This document shows positions 1 to 10,153 of a stretch of 64,000 nt of DNA, in pieces. The DNA is from Hexactinellida sp. DTS-2022 (taxonomy: Eukaryota > Porifera > Hexactinellida). The stretch's first letter is position 1. Each line of letters opens with the position of its first letter. The notes beneath the pieces are model-generated. The model searched no databases. It was not told where the DNA came from and was given only the letters and a program-made list of their open reading frames with translations. The stretch is taken from positions 14,188,501 to 14,252,500 of the forward strand of contig JAPNXP010000001.1 of the NCBI GenBank assembly GCA_028753945.1, written 5' to 3'. Position numbers and translations under genes: made by a program.

Positions 1-1
1 G

Positions 2-172
2 CGGGCGCTACTTGACACCTCGGGGGGACTAGCCGGCCTCGCGGAACAGCTGACTGAGCTCACTCGGTACATCGAGTTTATACATATAACTCTGGGCGGG
101 AGAAAGGATCCGCTGTTCCTATTCCTGCGCCTGAGGGAGCAATATGGACCTGGAACTGGAACTAACTTATAG
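2..172 (+). CDS. C-terminal part of an unidentified gene (partial)
   Basis: The frame is open from the window edge and gives 56 residues before TAG at 170-172. The peptide is Leu-rich, begins RALLDTSGGLAGLAEQL and ends GPGTGTNL, and has no motif I recognise. It is clearly richer in G+C than the following sequence, as expected for an exon, and a polyadenylation hexamer follows 55 bases after the stop. It is probably the last exon of a plus-strand host gene whose body lies outside the window. No function is proposed. Confidence 0.6.
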   Translation, partial: RALLDTSGGLAGLAEQLTELTRYIEFIHITLGGRKDPLFLFLRLREQYGPGTGTNL

Positions 173-227
173 TTTGTGAAAGTCGTTTGCTCTGTGTGTT
201 ATATAATTTTGTTTCCTTGGTAGTGAA

Positions 228-233
228 AATAAA
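228..233 (+). terminator. AATAAA polyadenylation signal
   Basis: A canonical AATAAA lies 55 bases after the stop of the partial gene at the left edge, in the expected place for its 3' end. No other gene on this strand is near. Confidence 0.55.
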
Positions 234-908
234 TTAAATTGATAATTCGCTTCGGAAATATGGAAAATACTTAATTAATAAACTTCATAATTAAATGACA
301 ATGAAATAATTACCGGGTTCAGATGAGAAGTCTTCAGAAGGTACTACTAACCGAGTTCTACTGTATGCTGTACTAATTATTAATTTCTATATTCGTATGA
401 AACTGTGCAATTTAACTCAATACATCCCTCCCTCCTTACAATTGTATAATTACACTAACGTAATTATCAATGTCGAGTCACTGAGTCAACAGACATAATT
501 ATACTTACAATTCAAGTAATTCATGTAAGGAACTGATTTATACAGATTCATTATATGTGAGGCCAAATCTTTCGCTCCTTAACACTAAATTCCCGTTATA
601 ACAAAGTCGGATATAACGAAGATATATATATTCCCCAGACGGATAAAGTAGTTGATTTTATCCGCATATAATGAAGTAGACTAAGGTCTTCCTACAAGCG
701 GTAGTTAACTGTAGTGCTTTAGACAATTCTGTGTACAGCAATTCAATGCTTATTCTCCGTTATTCACTTATTACCGACTAGCCGGGTTCCCGCGCTTCGC
801 CGCGGCATTCAAATTCAGTTTTCCTCTCCAGGACATTCAATTGTTGTTTTCTTTCATACACAATTAACCCATTGAATTATAGACCAATAAAACTCGAGTC
901 AGAATAAT
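234..908. other. AT-rich non-coding stretch with a decayed MITE piece
   Basis: No coding signal is seen. Around 597-650 the words GTTATAACAAAGTCGGATA and GATATAACGAAG-like sequence match the ends of the TA-flanked element at 34866-35039, so a decayed copy of that family is likely. The rest shows nothing I can name. Confidence 0.4.
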
Positions 909-1113
909 GTGAAAACTCTACAATCTGATAGGTCAAGGTCAGTAGACTCGGTACCCTCGCAAAGTGTAAAAAATATGCATGTGGTAAATTGCAAATTATG
1001 CATTCTATTGACTTTAAAATATCATATTTGCAATTTACCACATGCATATTTTTTACACTTTGCGAGGGTACCGAGTCTACTGACCTTGACCTATCAGATT
1101 GTAGAGTTTTCAC
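909..1113. repeat. Perfect inverted repeat, 88-bp arms
   Basis: The arms 909-996 and 1026-1113 are exact reverse complements separated by a 29-bp AT-rich loop. There is no clear target duplication and no match to the MITE families nearby. It could be a small fold-back element, a template-switch duplication or an assembly artefact. Confidence 0.85.
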
Positions 1114-1148
1114 AATAATATTTGTCATAGTTATATACTTATAATAAG

Positions 1149-1282
1149 CGTTGAAAGCTAGCTTCTAGGTTGATTTTGAATTTTCATTAATTTGTTTATC
1201 AACAAAAACAAATACCGTATTCATATTACAAATCTATAAACGCGAAATTCGTGTTCAGCATACTTGTTTACCTATTATAACA
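1149..1282 (-). repeat. Single inverted copy of the 141-bp repeat unit found at 17.8-18.5 kb
   Basis: Read on the minus strand this matches the tandem unit at 17838-18540, including the words GGTAAACAAGTATGCTGAAC and CACGAATTTCGCGTTTA. It shows that the unit is dispersed as well as tandem. Confidence 0.75.
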
Positions 1283-1959
1283 TTTGACAGTTAGTTTATA
1301 TCTCATATTAGCCGAAAAACCGCCCTCCGGGCGGCATTTTTCTGCTAGTTTACTATGCTTTACTACGCTTTGTCTTTGGTGGTAAGTTTCATTTTCACGT
1401 TTTAATCGCTTTCTCGCTATATTGGGCGTTTGTTTACAATCATACCAACACGCGAACGTTTTTTAAGTGGCATACGTATAGTTGATAACGGGTTTGGATT
1501 TTGTATGTAAATTATGACTGAAGTTGGCAAAATATGTCAACCCGATCTATATATTGTCAGGTTCTTTTATGATAAACATTCAAGGGACAAAAATTGTGCA
1601 TAATAGAGAGAATTCATAATAAGCGAACTCAACTTAGTACAAACCCTATGTAAGTTGTTAAATTGGGACCATAAGGCTTGTTCATAATAAAGCAGACGAA
1701 ATCTTGTTCATAATAAGCTAGACCTGACTGATAGCAATAGGTATGACTATTAAATTGTCCAACAACACAAATGTAAGGTTGAATTTTATTGGTCTATATG
1801 TATATATTCAATTGTTGTTTATATTATGGGAAATCATAATGGAATACTGAACACAAATAACTGATTGGATGAATTAATTTACTCTCGCCCAATTAAATCA
1901 CAGTCTCCGTTAGGCATTCTATACTGCACACTTAACAATTGATAGAGACATAAAAATCC
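1283..1959. repeat. Non-coding stretch with a dispersed repeat and a GC hairpin
   Basis: A GC hairpin CCGCCCTCCGGGCGG lies at about 1322-1336. The part at about 1615-1735 recurs in reverse orientation at about 7635-7745, with shared words for GGGACCATAAGGCTTGTTCA and GCAGACGAAATCTTG. No gene is seen. Confidence 0.55.
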
Positions 1960-2376
1960 TTTTATACTATTTCAATGCTAGATGCTAATTCATACTGGAA
2001 AACCCTCGAATTTAATAGGCTAAAGGTTTTGTCACATTTAAGGAGGGAAGATGTGAATATTTTTCTTAAAAATTCCTTATCTGGAGTGGTCACGTAATTC
2101 CTAGATAATATGCAAAATTTGGTAGAGATCGGTTCAGGCATCTCAGAGGAGATGTGAGGACAGACAGACAGACATTGTCTTTTATATATATAGATATTAA
2201 TGCAGTTTCTATCCCCCGTCACTTTAATACAATCCGGACAAACACACAAACACACAAACACACAAACAAACAAACACACAAACAACAATCGAGATTTAAT
2301 AATACAAGCTGCTCGTCCGCGCTACGCGCGTTCTTTCAACTTGCACTCGGGCCTGCGGCCCTCGCTTGTATTTAAA
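1960..2376 (-). repeat. GC-hairpin/GTTTG repeat family copy
   Basis: In reverse orientation this shares three parts with the copies at 17095-17820 and 57893-58130: a GC-hairpin block (here 2309-2372), a GTTTG/GTGTG simple repeat, and the word GTTTGTCCGGATT followed by a purine-rich part. The hairpin block includes GGGCCTGCGGCCC-type and CGCGCTACGCGCG palindromes. No protein is encoded; it looks like a non-autonomous dispersed element. Confidence 0.6.
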
Positions 2377-2682
2377 GCGAATATTTGTGAATTGATAGCT
2401 TTTCAAATTAAATGCCGGTTAGTAATGTATGTGCATGATTGAGCTCAAACTGATTCTAGGAGCCTATAAAAATTCATATATAGGCTCCTAGTCATTAGGA
2501 GTCCTAGTGCAAGAAACACATTAACAAGTAACGAACATCTGCTAACACTTAATACAATCGAATTAAAGCAAACGGGTTTTGATTGGCATTATAACACACT
2601 TTAAAGGGGGGGGGGGGGGGGGTAAATATACTAAATGCATGAAAGTCTATAATATTTATATTCTAGTGAAGAGAGTTAACTA
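2377..2682. other. AT-rich spacer with a poly-G run
   Basis: The stretch holds a short direct repeat of TAGGAG around 2455-2505 and an uninterrupted G run at about 2606-2622. No gene is seen. Confidence 0.5.
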
Positions 2683-3162
2683 CAGTAAAACCTCGTTAAT
2701 ACGAACACCAGGGGACTTTCAAAATACGTTCGCATTATCCGGAATTCGTACGTATTAACTGATATCATTTGTATTGAAAGGCTTTGAAGGGGACTTATAT
2801 AGTGTTTATATTAATCCTGGGTTAGTAAATAGCATTATTTATTAATTTGTTGAAATACCTTTTGGTTCGCAAATAGCAGCACACTGAACTGAATTAAGTA
2901 CTATGTGTAATTTACAAGTTTAACTTATTTATTAATGTCTTTTTTAGGAGGCAAGATCGCGAAGCGCCCATTAATTAATTGTGTAGTATGTAACACGAAC
3001 GAACAAAGGTCGTAAGCGATATTTGTGAGAGTGATCCGTCGCAAAGCGACCGAGACCGAAGGGCTCGTATAAGAATGCTTTATAATCGTATAAGGCTCGT
3101 ATAACGTTAGTATTAACCATAACGTTCGTACTAAACGTGTTCGTACTAACGAGGTTCTACTG
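2683..3162. mobile_element. Pogo-like MITE (CAGTAGAACCTCGTTA family) with internal insert
   Basis: It begins CAGTAAAACCTCGTTAATAC after TA and ends GAGGTTCTACTG before TA, as expected for a Tc1/mariner (pogo-type) non-autonomous element with TA duplication. A GC-hairpin repeat with CCGTCGCAAAGCGACC and GACCGAAGGGCTCGT lies inside at about 2945-3075. Confidence 0.65.
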
Positions 3163-3620
3163 TAATCGTATAAGTAAGGCTCGTATAATGTTCGTATTAA
3201 CCATAATTTCGTATTAACCATAATTTCTTATTAACCGTGTTCGTACTAACGAGGTTCTACTGTAATCGTATAAGTAAGGCTCGTATAATGTTCGTATTAA
3301 CCATAATTTCTTATTAAACGTGTTCGTACTAACGAGGTTCTACTGTAATCGTATAAGAATGCTATATAATCGTATAAGTAAGGCTCGTATAATGTTAGTA
3401 TTACCCATAATTTCCTATTAATCAGTTCGTACTAATAGTATAACAGTAGAACCTCGTTAATAATTGTTCGTATTAACCTGAGTAATACCAATTGAAAGCC
3501 ATTGTAGGGACCTTAAGTTATTTTGTGGAAACTACTGGTTCGTATTAACCATAATTTCGTATTAATCGTGTTAGTATTAATCATGTTCCTATTAATCGTG
3601 TCCATACTAATAGTATACTT
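3163..3620. repeat. Tandem decay products of the same MITE
   Basis: The block GAGGTTCTACTGTAATCGTA recurs at 3151, 3251 and 3331, interleaved with GTTCGTATTAACCATAATTTC words. This is a degenerate tandem amplification of MITE ends and has no coding content. Confidence 0.6.
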
Positions 3621-3622
3621 AC

Positions 3623-3859
3623 ATCTTTTCTCCTCTGATACACGCCCGCGAATGCGCCCTCATATATCTCCTTAGTCTCCAGCAGCAGATTCTGCTTCCT
3701 CTCCACCAGTATCTGTATAAGCAGATCAAACGTCTGCGATATGGCCATTAGCGTGTTAGCTTCCTCCTGCATAAGTCTCTCTTCATTCAGCTCTTGCAGT
3801 CCCACCATTAGCAAGTCCACTTTCTGCTGGCCTATCGCTATCTGGTCCGATAAACTCAT
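3623..3859 (-). CDS. Coiled-coil exon, TRIM/NHL-protein-like
   Basis: An open frame of 79 codons runs from ATG at 3859 to a consensus donor GTAAGT at 3622-3617. The peptide is helical and heptad-like, with the segments QTFDLLIQILVERKQNLL and ETKEIYEGAF. These resemble the coiled coil of TRIM and B-box proteins, where a similar LxERKxxLL block is common; this is a family resemblance, not a proven match. An acceptor-like TAG lies just upstream (TTGTAG before GGACATG), so it may be an internal exon. The rest of the gene, at lower coordinates on the minus strand, would have to cross the MITE cluster at 2.7-3.6 kb and was not found. It may be an orphan exon. Confidence 0.45.
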
Positions 3860-3910
3860 GTCCCTACAATGCTAGTTAGCGTAATGTAATCAGGTGTGTA
3901 TCAGGGTGAT

Positions 3911-4111
3911 TTATCCAGGCGTGCTGGGCGCGCCTAAAGGAGCGTAATTTGGCAGAATTTTAATCTAGGCGTACAAAAATCGATTCTAGGCCTACAATAT
4001 CGAGAGTTGCTCCCATAGACTTAATACAAGATGACTAATCTAGGCGTACAAAATGAAAACTGAACGAGCTCTAACAAAATCTAGGAGCGCGGTAAATTTT
4101 TCCTGGATGAA
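3911..4111. mobile_element. TTATCCAGG-ended short element
   Basis: It begins TTATCCAGGCGT and ends CCTGGATGAA (inverted), with many internal copies of the word TAGGCGTACAAAAT. Related copies are at 42469-42667 and, more diverged, 28113-28251. There is no coding content. Confidence 0.6.
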
Positions 4112-4152
4112 AGCTTGTAATGTAATCACAGGGAAATTGCATCACTCAACTA

Positions 4153-4324
4153 CAGTCGAACCTCGTTAATACAACCGAAATCGGGTTTTTTTGCCCCCTA
4201 AATGCATGGAAAAAGAGGCAAAAATCCGATACGCAAAAAAACCCGTATTTGACATTATACAGTTCTTTGAGGTTATGAAGAAACAAGGAGAAGCAAGGAG
4301 GCAAAAAAACCCCGATTTCGACTG
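4153..4324. mobile_element. TA-flanked MITE, CAGTCGAA...TTCGACTG
   Basis: A 172-bp element flanked by TA on both sides begins CAGTCGAACCTCGTTAATAC and ends CCCCGATTTCGACTG. The ends are imperfectly matched, suggesting a hybrid of two related families. There is no coding content. Confidence 0.65.
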
Positions 4325-4400
4325 TAGTTATTCATAATACTGTAGTTATTCATGTCCCTACAATGCTAGCGTAATCACAGGAAATTGTAATACTCAACTA

Positions 4401-4578
4401 CAGTAGAATCTCGTTAATACGATCATACGATCAAAAATGTGTTCGTTTTATCCGGAGTTCGTATAAACCGGAGTAATACCCATTGAATAGTAATTGTAGG
4501 GATCTAATTTTGTGGAACTGTTTGTTCGTCTTATCCGGAAATTCGTATTACCGTGTTCGTACTAACGAGGTTCTACTG
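4401..4578. mobile_element. Pogo-like MITE (CAGTAGAACCTCGTTA family)
   Basis: A 178-bp copy begins CAGTAGAATCTCGTTAATAC and ends CTAACGAGGTTCTACTG, with TA on both sides. It is one of the cleanest copies of this family in the window. Confidence 0.8.
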
Positions 4579-5150
4579 TAGATAATCTTAATCGAGATTG
4601 TTACTAAGATAGATTAGAAGTAGTAGAATGGGATATTTTGTATGTATAAATAGCTTGCTAATTATGTATTTGGACTTGGTTATGTATTTCTAATTATTAC
4701 ACAATTTAAAACAAAGATAGTTATCTAGCTTGTACAGTGCTCCAATTTATACTCTAGCTATATAGACACACATACTGTATTATATTGCTATTTGTAGCCA
4801 ACCAACCATATATATTAGAACATTGCATAGTTATGTGCTGCTACATTAATCAAATGGATTAGTCGCGGAGATAATAAATAAAGATACTTCCAGTTTGCCA
4901 TTGCTTGCTATACGGAATATATGAATGTTGTTTTGGCACAGCTGTGTATATAGGAATATTGTTTGCTGTATCATATATAAATCATACCTTGCAGACTTGT
5001 ATTGGCTATATATTCTATTGCATTGACGTGTAGCAAGTTTATATATTATTAATTTATTGATTGTACCGTACCAAGAACACCTGATCATTACATTGCTAAA
5101 ACAGTGCCAGACATTCTTATTAGCAACTAAGTCGATTTTGAATTGAATTT
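4579..5150. other. AT-rich spacer
   Basis: No gene, repeat copy or regulatory motif can be supported here. Confidence 0.4.
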
Positions 5151-5151
5151 A

Positions 5152-5336
5152 CAGTCGACTCCGCTTAATAGAGCCACCGGTTAATCGGTTTCTCCGCTTA
5201 ATCGGGTCAAAATTTCACAGGATTTATAGGACATAATTACAGTTTGGCTTACAATATTTTCGGTTAATCGGTTTCTCCGCTTAATCGGGTCAAAACAACC
5301 TGGTCCCGAGGTGGCTCTATTAAGCGTAGTCGACTG
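5152..5336. mobile_element. TA-flanked MITE, CAGTCGACTCCGCTTAAT family
   Basis: A 185-bp element begins CAGTCGACTCCGCTTAATAG and ends with its inverted form AGTCGACTG, flanked by TA. Close copies of nearly the same length lie at 29506-29689 and 57102-57286. Its right end is only 39 bp from the ATG of GTF2H3, so it occupies the region where the promoter or 5' UTR should be. Confidence 0.9.
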
Positions 5337-5375
5337 TATTAAAGTTTCAAATGCAATTAGATTCTGATTAATCAA

Positions 5376-6269
5376 ATGGCTGCATTCCTTCAGGATTTCG
5401 AGGTACATAGCGATGTAGTTTGCGAGGTCAGCTACCGTTTGTTGTTGGTTATAATAGAAACCTCATCTTCTATCTGGGCTGGTAACACCCATACAACCGA
5501 TTCCCTTTCCCTACCGGAATACCTCGATACGATCATTGTGTTCGTAAACTCCTTCCTATCAATGGACAGGCTCAATAGAGTGTTGGTACTAGCGGCTCAC
5601 AATAACAGATCACATTTCCTATACCCGACTAATGGTGTGGCCTCTCTTGACACCAAATCATTCTTTGACTCCGTGGACATGAGTGAGGTTACCTCTGGCA
5701 TAATATCAAGCAGCAGCAGTCTGCTAGCTGATACGAACAGTGTGGTGTTCACAAGTGAGCTATCTGGTCTGCCTAGTGCTATTGCCAGGGCACTATGCTA
5801 CGCTAATAAGTTCAAAGGAATAGTACCACCTGGTGTCCGTCTGCTTACCCGGGCCCTTATAATTAACTCTAGCCCAGTGGACGCCTCACAGTACATGACA
5901 TTCATGAATGCCAGCTTTGCAGCGCAGAAGGAGAACACGCCAATAGACGCTTGTCTCCTAATAGAAGACTCGAGTCTCCTGCAGCAGGTGACTAACATAA
6001 CTGGGGGGCTATATCTACGCAAGGCCGGGCACTTTGCACTACTACAGTTCCTCCTCTGGTTCTACCTGCCGGAGATAGAGACGCGTGCTTGGTTCCTACT
6101 GCCCCCTAGGAGCTCTGTGGACACCCGGGCCTCGTGTTGCTGTCATGGCGAGCTCACTGAGTTGGGACATATATGTTCTGTTTGCTTCTCCGTGTATTGC
6201 AAGTTCACACCAATATGCCATGTGTGCGAGACCGCGTTCAAGCTGCCTCTGCTGGGAACCAAGAAATGA
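5376..6269 (+). CDS. GTF2H3: General transcription factor IIH subunit 3 (p34/Tfb4)
   Basis: This intronless 297-residue frame has the length of metazoan p34. The core complex subunit acts in RNA polymerase II initiation and nucleotide-excision repair in the nucleus. The protein shows the vWA-like Tfb4 fold: an N-terminal LLLVIIETSSSIWAG strand, LNRVLVLAAHNNRSHFLYP, AIARALCYANK, QYMTFMNASFAAQKENTPID and LLQQVTNITGGLYL, all characteristic of this family. The C-terminal 50 residues carry the zinc-binding Cys cluster (CCCH, then CSVC, then CHVCETAFK). The ATG follows AATCAA and gives a family-length N terminus. A MITE ends 39 bp upstream. I see no frameshift, and the codon pattern is unlike the AT-rich surroundings. 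Confidence 0.95.
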   Translation: MAAFLQDFEVHSDVVCEVSYRLLLVIIETSSSIWAGNTHTTDSLSLPEYLDTIIVFVNSFLSMDRLNRVLVLAAHNNRSHFLYPTNGVASLDTKSFFDSVDMSEVTSGIISSSSSLLADTNSVVFTSELSGLPSAIARALCYANKFKGIVPPGVRLLTRALIINSSPVDASQYMTFMNASFAAQKENTPIDACLLIEDSSLLQQVTNITGGLYLRKAGHFALLQFLLWFYLPEIETRAWFLLPPRSSVDTRASCCCHGELTELGHICSVCFSVYCKFTPICHVCETAFKLPLLGTKK

Positions 6270-6302
6270 ATATACGTATATATATAGTCTATGCATTATC
6301 TA

Positions 6303-6656
6303 TAGTAGAACCTCGATAGTACGAACACGGTTAATACAAATTTTCGGATAAGACGAACGAACAAACAGTTCCACAAAATCAGGTCCCTACAATGGCTATT
6401 CAATGGGTATTAATCCGGTTAATTCGAGCTCCGGATAAAGCGAACAAACAGTTCCACAAAATCAGGTCCCTACAATGGCTATTCAATGGGTATTAATCCG
6501 GTTAATACGAACTCCGGATAATACGAACAAACAGTTCCACAAAATCAGGTCCCTACAATGGCTATTCAATGGGTATTAATCAGGTTAATACGAACTCCAG
6601 ATAAAGCGAACAAATTTATACCGTCCGTTGGTGTTCGTATTAACGAGGTTCTACTG
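6303..6656. mobile_element. Pogo-like MITE with internal 83-bp triplication
   Basis: The ends match the CAGTAGAACCTCG family (left end reads TAGTAGAACCTCG, right end ACGAGGTTCTACTG next to TA). The interior holds three copies of an 83-bp unit containing CAAACAGTTCCACAAAATCA at about 6361, 6444 and 6527. The triplication doubles the usual length. Confidence 0.75.
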
Positions 6657-6775
6657 TACTTACACTCTATGCATTATAGTATACAGTATATTCTCTCTAA
6701 TAGTCCACCAGTGGGCAAATGGGCCAAGGTGGACTATTAGGGAATATTAAAGAATTTAGCCTTAAGTAACATCAA

Positions 6776-6954
6776 CAGTATAACCTCGTTAGTACGAATG
6801 ATTAATACGAAATTTCGGTTAATTAATACGAACACTATTTCAGTCCCCTTCAAAGCCTTTTCAATACAAATGATATTGTTTAACTTAATAGGAATTCCGG
6901 ATAAGGCGAACACTTTTGACGGTCCCCTGGTGTTCCTACTAACGAGGTTCTACT
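6776..6954. mobile_element. Pogo-like MITE copy
   Basis: It begins CAGTATAACCTCGTTAGTAC and ends CTAACGAGGTTCTACT followed by a few extra bases. It shares the interior word CCCCTTCAAAGCCTTTTCAA (inverted) with the element at 2683. There is no coding content. Confidence 0.65.
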
Positions 6955-8007
6955 AACTGTATATACAAATTATACTAACATACGGTATTAATTAAAGTAT
7001 TAGTACAAACAAATATATCGAGGATATATTGAGATTATTAGGGAGTATTAACTATATAACTGACTGTACCTACTTTGTATGGGAATTGATACTTTCAGCT
7101 AGTGCATAATGTAAAGTATAAATATCGAATTTGCAAAGTAACCAATTAGAAATGTCCAACTACTGTAGTCAATCTGTAAATGCAAAGTTATTCTTAACAA
7201 TAGGTGCACATCTGAAACTGTAATATGGTTGGTCAATTATTTCCTATATACATACTATAAATAGTAATTTCTAGCATTTAAACCGTTCATTACTAACTCT
7301 GTTGAAACCTTGATTAAAAGTAACAATCATGCGAAAGTGGTTTTTATTACTTCCAAACTCTTATTTGTGAATTTAATACATATTCATTAGCCATTGAAGC
7401 TATGAATAGTTATGAAGCCTATGTCTGAATATCTATATAGGATATAGTGACTCTGTCTATATTAACTTAGTACAAGGTTGTCGTTAATTACTGTATAATA
7501 GATGATTGAGTGATGACCTGATTAATGTGGTTAATTAATTAGGAGATTATATTACTCTATCTACTTAATTGGTAATCATGTAGATACAAGGTATTACGTA
7601 GTAGGAATTATTAACTTTGATCTAAGAATAACTAATACAGTCTGCTTATTGTGAACAAGATTTCGTCTGCTTAATGTGAAGATTTTTATTATTATGAACA
7701 AGCCCTATGGTCCCAATTTAACAACTTACATAGAGTTTGTATTAAATGCTGCATAAATTTATACTAGTTATACTAATACATTTGTCATAATCTTATTACT
7801 GATTTATTGGATAATCAATAAACTACAAATGTGTCTCAATTAAACGACTACTAAATTATAAAGTAAATTTTCACTTAAATATTCGAACATTATTGGTTAT
7901 TTGTTATAATTACGGTAGACTCTCGTTAATACGGACATTAAAAAAGTGAAATATCAGTTAAGGAGTACGAGAATAATTCTACACAATCGCATCTATATGA
8001 CTGCGGT
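6955..8007. other. AT-rich spacer with a dispersed repeat
   Basis: The only recognisable content is the inverted copy (about 7635-7745) of the repeat at 1615-1735 and a lone MITE end at about 7916 (GGTAGACTCTCGTTAATACG). No gene is seen. Confidence 0.45.
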
Positions 8008-8861
8008 CAGTGGCGTAGGTAGGGGGGGGTCCTGGGGGTCCTAGGACCCCCCCAATCTGTCAGACTGATTTTCTTTCATTATCAATAAAAAACAGAGGAC
8101 TACTCATGTTTCAAAAGTACCTCAAAAATACATACATAGGGTCAATCAATTTATATTTTGTAAATTGAATTACATATAGCTGTTGAATAAACATACAAAT
8201 ATGCCAAGCGATACCCTACTAGGTTTATGGAAATGTTATCTAGTGTTTTTTATGTTAATGGGTAGAGATTACTTCAATAGAATTTCCCGCACCGCAAATC
8301 GGTCTTTTGTTAAAGTAATCTTTTAAAATAGCTGGGGACGATGCCCTTAGACCGCCTTATTGGCTCGCTTCACTCGCTCAGGACCCCCAGGGACGTCGCC
8401 ACGGGGGGGGGCATAGGGGGCAATGTCCCCCCTGGTAGAAATTCTCGCCCCAAGAGCAATGCCCCCCCTGGAAAAATATATTGAACTATTTAATTCTCTG
8501 ATTCATTGATGCTATTGATTTCAATTTAATGAGTTCACATTCTCCAATCCATTTGAGTCATATACCTGTACCAGGTCACGATCCCTAGACACCTCAAAAT
8601 TTTTCTCGCTCGCTTCGCTCGCTCGTCTAAAATGTTAATCTACTCTTATATTAAACGAATTATACTAACCAAAACATTCTCATACTTTACAGGACATTAA
8701 ACTAGAAAACTTTATCGGATAGTTTTTGGCAACATCAACTGCTAGATTTAACACCAATATAATGTTTTCGCTCCCTGGCAATTTCTGTGCGCCCCCTAGG
8801 TGAAAAATCCTGGCAACGTCTCTGAGGACCCCCCCAATCCAAAACCCTGGCTACGCCCCTG
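8008..8861. mobile_element. hAT-type non-autonomous element, 8-bp TSD ACTGCGGT
   Basis: The ends CAGTGGCGTAGG and CTACGCCCCTG are inverted, and ACTGCGGT is repeated exactly at 8000-8007 and 8862-8869. An 8-bp duplication with CAG-type ends fits the hAT superfamily. The element is 854 bp because a second hAT element (8388-8824) is inserted in it. No transposase frame remains. Confidence 0.85.
8388..8824. mobile_element. Nested hAT-type element, 8-bp TSD AGGACCCC
   Basis: The ends CAGGGACGTCGCC and GGCAACGTCTCTG are inverted, and AGGACCCC flanks both sides exactly (8380-8387 and 8825-8832). It lies wholly within the element at 8008-8861, so it is the younger insertion. There is no coding content. 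Confidence 0.82.
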
Positions 8862-9300
8862 ACTGCGGTTAATCAAAACTTCGACACAATCTTATACAAA
8901 TTATTCTAAACGAACGAATATACGAATATTCGTTTGACGATTGAGCATTTAATCTAATTAAAGTCTCAAAATACAGTGGAAATAGTTTTTGTTTATGTTA
9001 CTTTAAATAATTATTGTTACAAAGACACAAAACAGGGTGTGATACAGGGGGGGGGGGGGGGCTGGGATTTCCCCCCCCCAAAAAAAAGTTCCCCCCCCCC
9101 AGGAAAGATGCCCCCATCCCAGGAATTGCTTAACTTTGCCTCAAAGTTATTAAATAAAGGATAAGTTATTGCTAAAATAAACAGGATTAAAGCATAGAAT
9201 GATTATGCCAACTAAATACATTAATTTTGGCCTATACATGTATATGCTGCTCCTATATCCAAGGTAACAGTCTGTTTCTAGGAAAGTTCCCCCCCCCCGA
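8862..9300. other. Non-coding stretch with poly-G and poly-C runs
   Basis: Long G and C runs occur at about 9049-9061, 9071-9079, 9090-9100 and 9290-9298. They could form G-quadruplexes and look like decayed ends of GC-rich hAT elements. No gene is seen. Confidence 0.45.
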
Positions 9301-9741
9301 GGGTGTTGTTGTTGTTGTTGCTGTTGTTGTTGTTGTTGCTGTTGTTGTTGCTGTTGCTGTTGCTGTTGTTGTTGTTGTTGTTGCTGTTGTTGTTGCTGTT
9401 GCTGTTGCTGTTGTTGTTGTTGTTGTTGTTGTTGCTGTTGTTGTTGCTGCTGTTGCTGTTGTTGTTGTTGTTGCTGTTGTTGTTGTTGTTGCTGTTGCTG
9501 TTGTTGTTGCTGTTGTTGTTGCTGTTGTTGTTGCTGTTGCTGTTGTTGTTGTTGTTGTTGTTGCTGTTGTTGTTGTTGTTGCTGTTGCTGTTGTTGTTGC
9601 TGTTGCTGTTGCTGTTGTTGTTGTTGTTGCTGTTGTTGTTGCTGCTGTTGCTGTTGTTGTTGTTGTTGCTGTTGTTGTTGTTGTTGCTGTTGCTGTTGTT
9701 GTTGCTGTTGCTGTTGTTGTTGCTGTTGCTGTTGCTGTCGC
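9301..9741. repeat. TTG/CTG trinucleotide array, about 440 bp
   Basis: An almost uninterrupted array of TTG with interspersed CTG ends at a single CTGTCG. Read in different frames it gives poly-Gln, poly-Asn/Ser, poly-Leu or poly-Val. Open frames on both strands follow from the lack of stops in the repeat, and no flanking gene structure supports translation. The CTG positions recur in blocks, suggesting higher-order duplications. Confidence 0.95.
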
Positions 9742-10089
9742 TGTTGGGAAATGGATTTATGATAATCTTTTCCAACAAAATTCACATATTTTTAATTATT
9801 TATATGTACTTCCTCGCTAATCCCAACAGAGGATTCAAAAAAAATTATGTTCCGATTAGTGAATTCCGATAATTTGGATCAAACTTGTCCAAATCTTTTT
9901 AAACCAAACTAAACATGTAGTATACTACCTAATAACCTAATAATTGTCTGTGACTTATTAATTTATAATTTAATTGTAATATACGTTTGATCTCCTGTTC
10001 GGACTAGCGAGGATGTACTGTAAGATAATTTCCAAATAGTACTGCTGATTATCAACAGACCGGCTAACTGGTTAACGAAATCCGCTAAC

Positions 10090-10153
10090 CGATATTTAAT
10101 AGCAACAGTTAAGTGTGCTTTTTTGGACACTTAACTGTTGCTATTAAATATCG
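10090..10153. repeat. Perfect inverted repeat, 27-bp arms
   Basis: The arms 10090-10116 and 10127-10153 are exact reverse complements around a 10-base loop containing a T run. It sits at the left edge of the decayed hAT gene. Confidence 0.85.

Noticed and set aside
1311..1345. GC hairpin followed by T run, like an intrinsic bacterial terminator
   Set aside because: The context is eukaryotic (introns, AATAAA, LINEs), and no gene ends there.
2154..2442. Short overlapping open frames with Thr/His/Gln repeats
   Set aside because: They translate the CAAACACA simple repeat and GC-hairpin block of a dispersed element.
9150..9785. Long poly-Gln open frame on the minus strand (and poly-Leu, poly-Val, poly-Asn/Ser frames)
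   Set aside because: All come from one TTG/CTG array that has no stops in several frames. The flanks carry no conserved sequence or splice logic.
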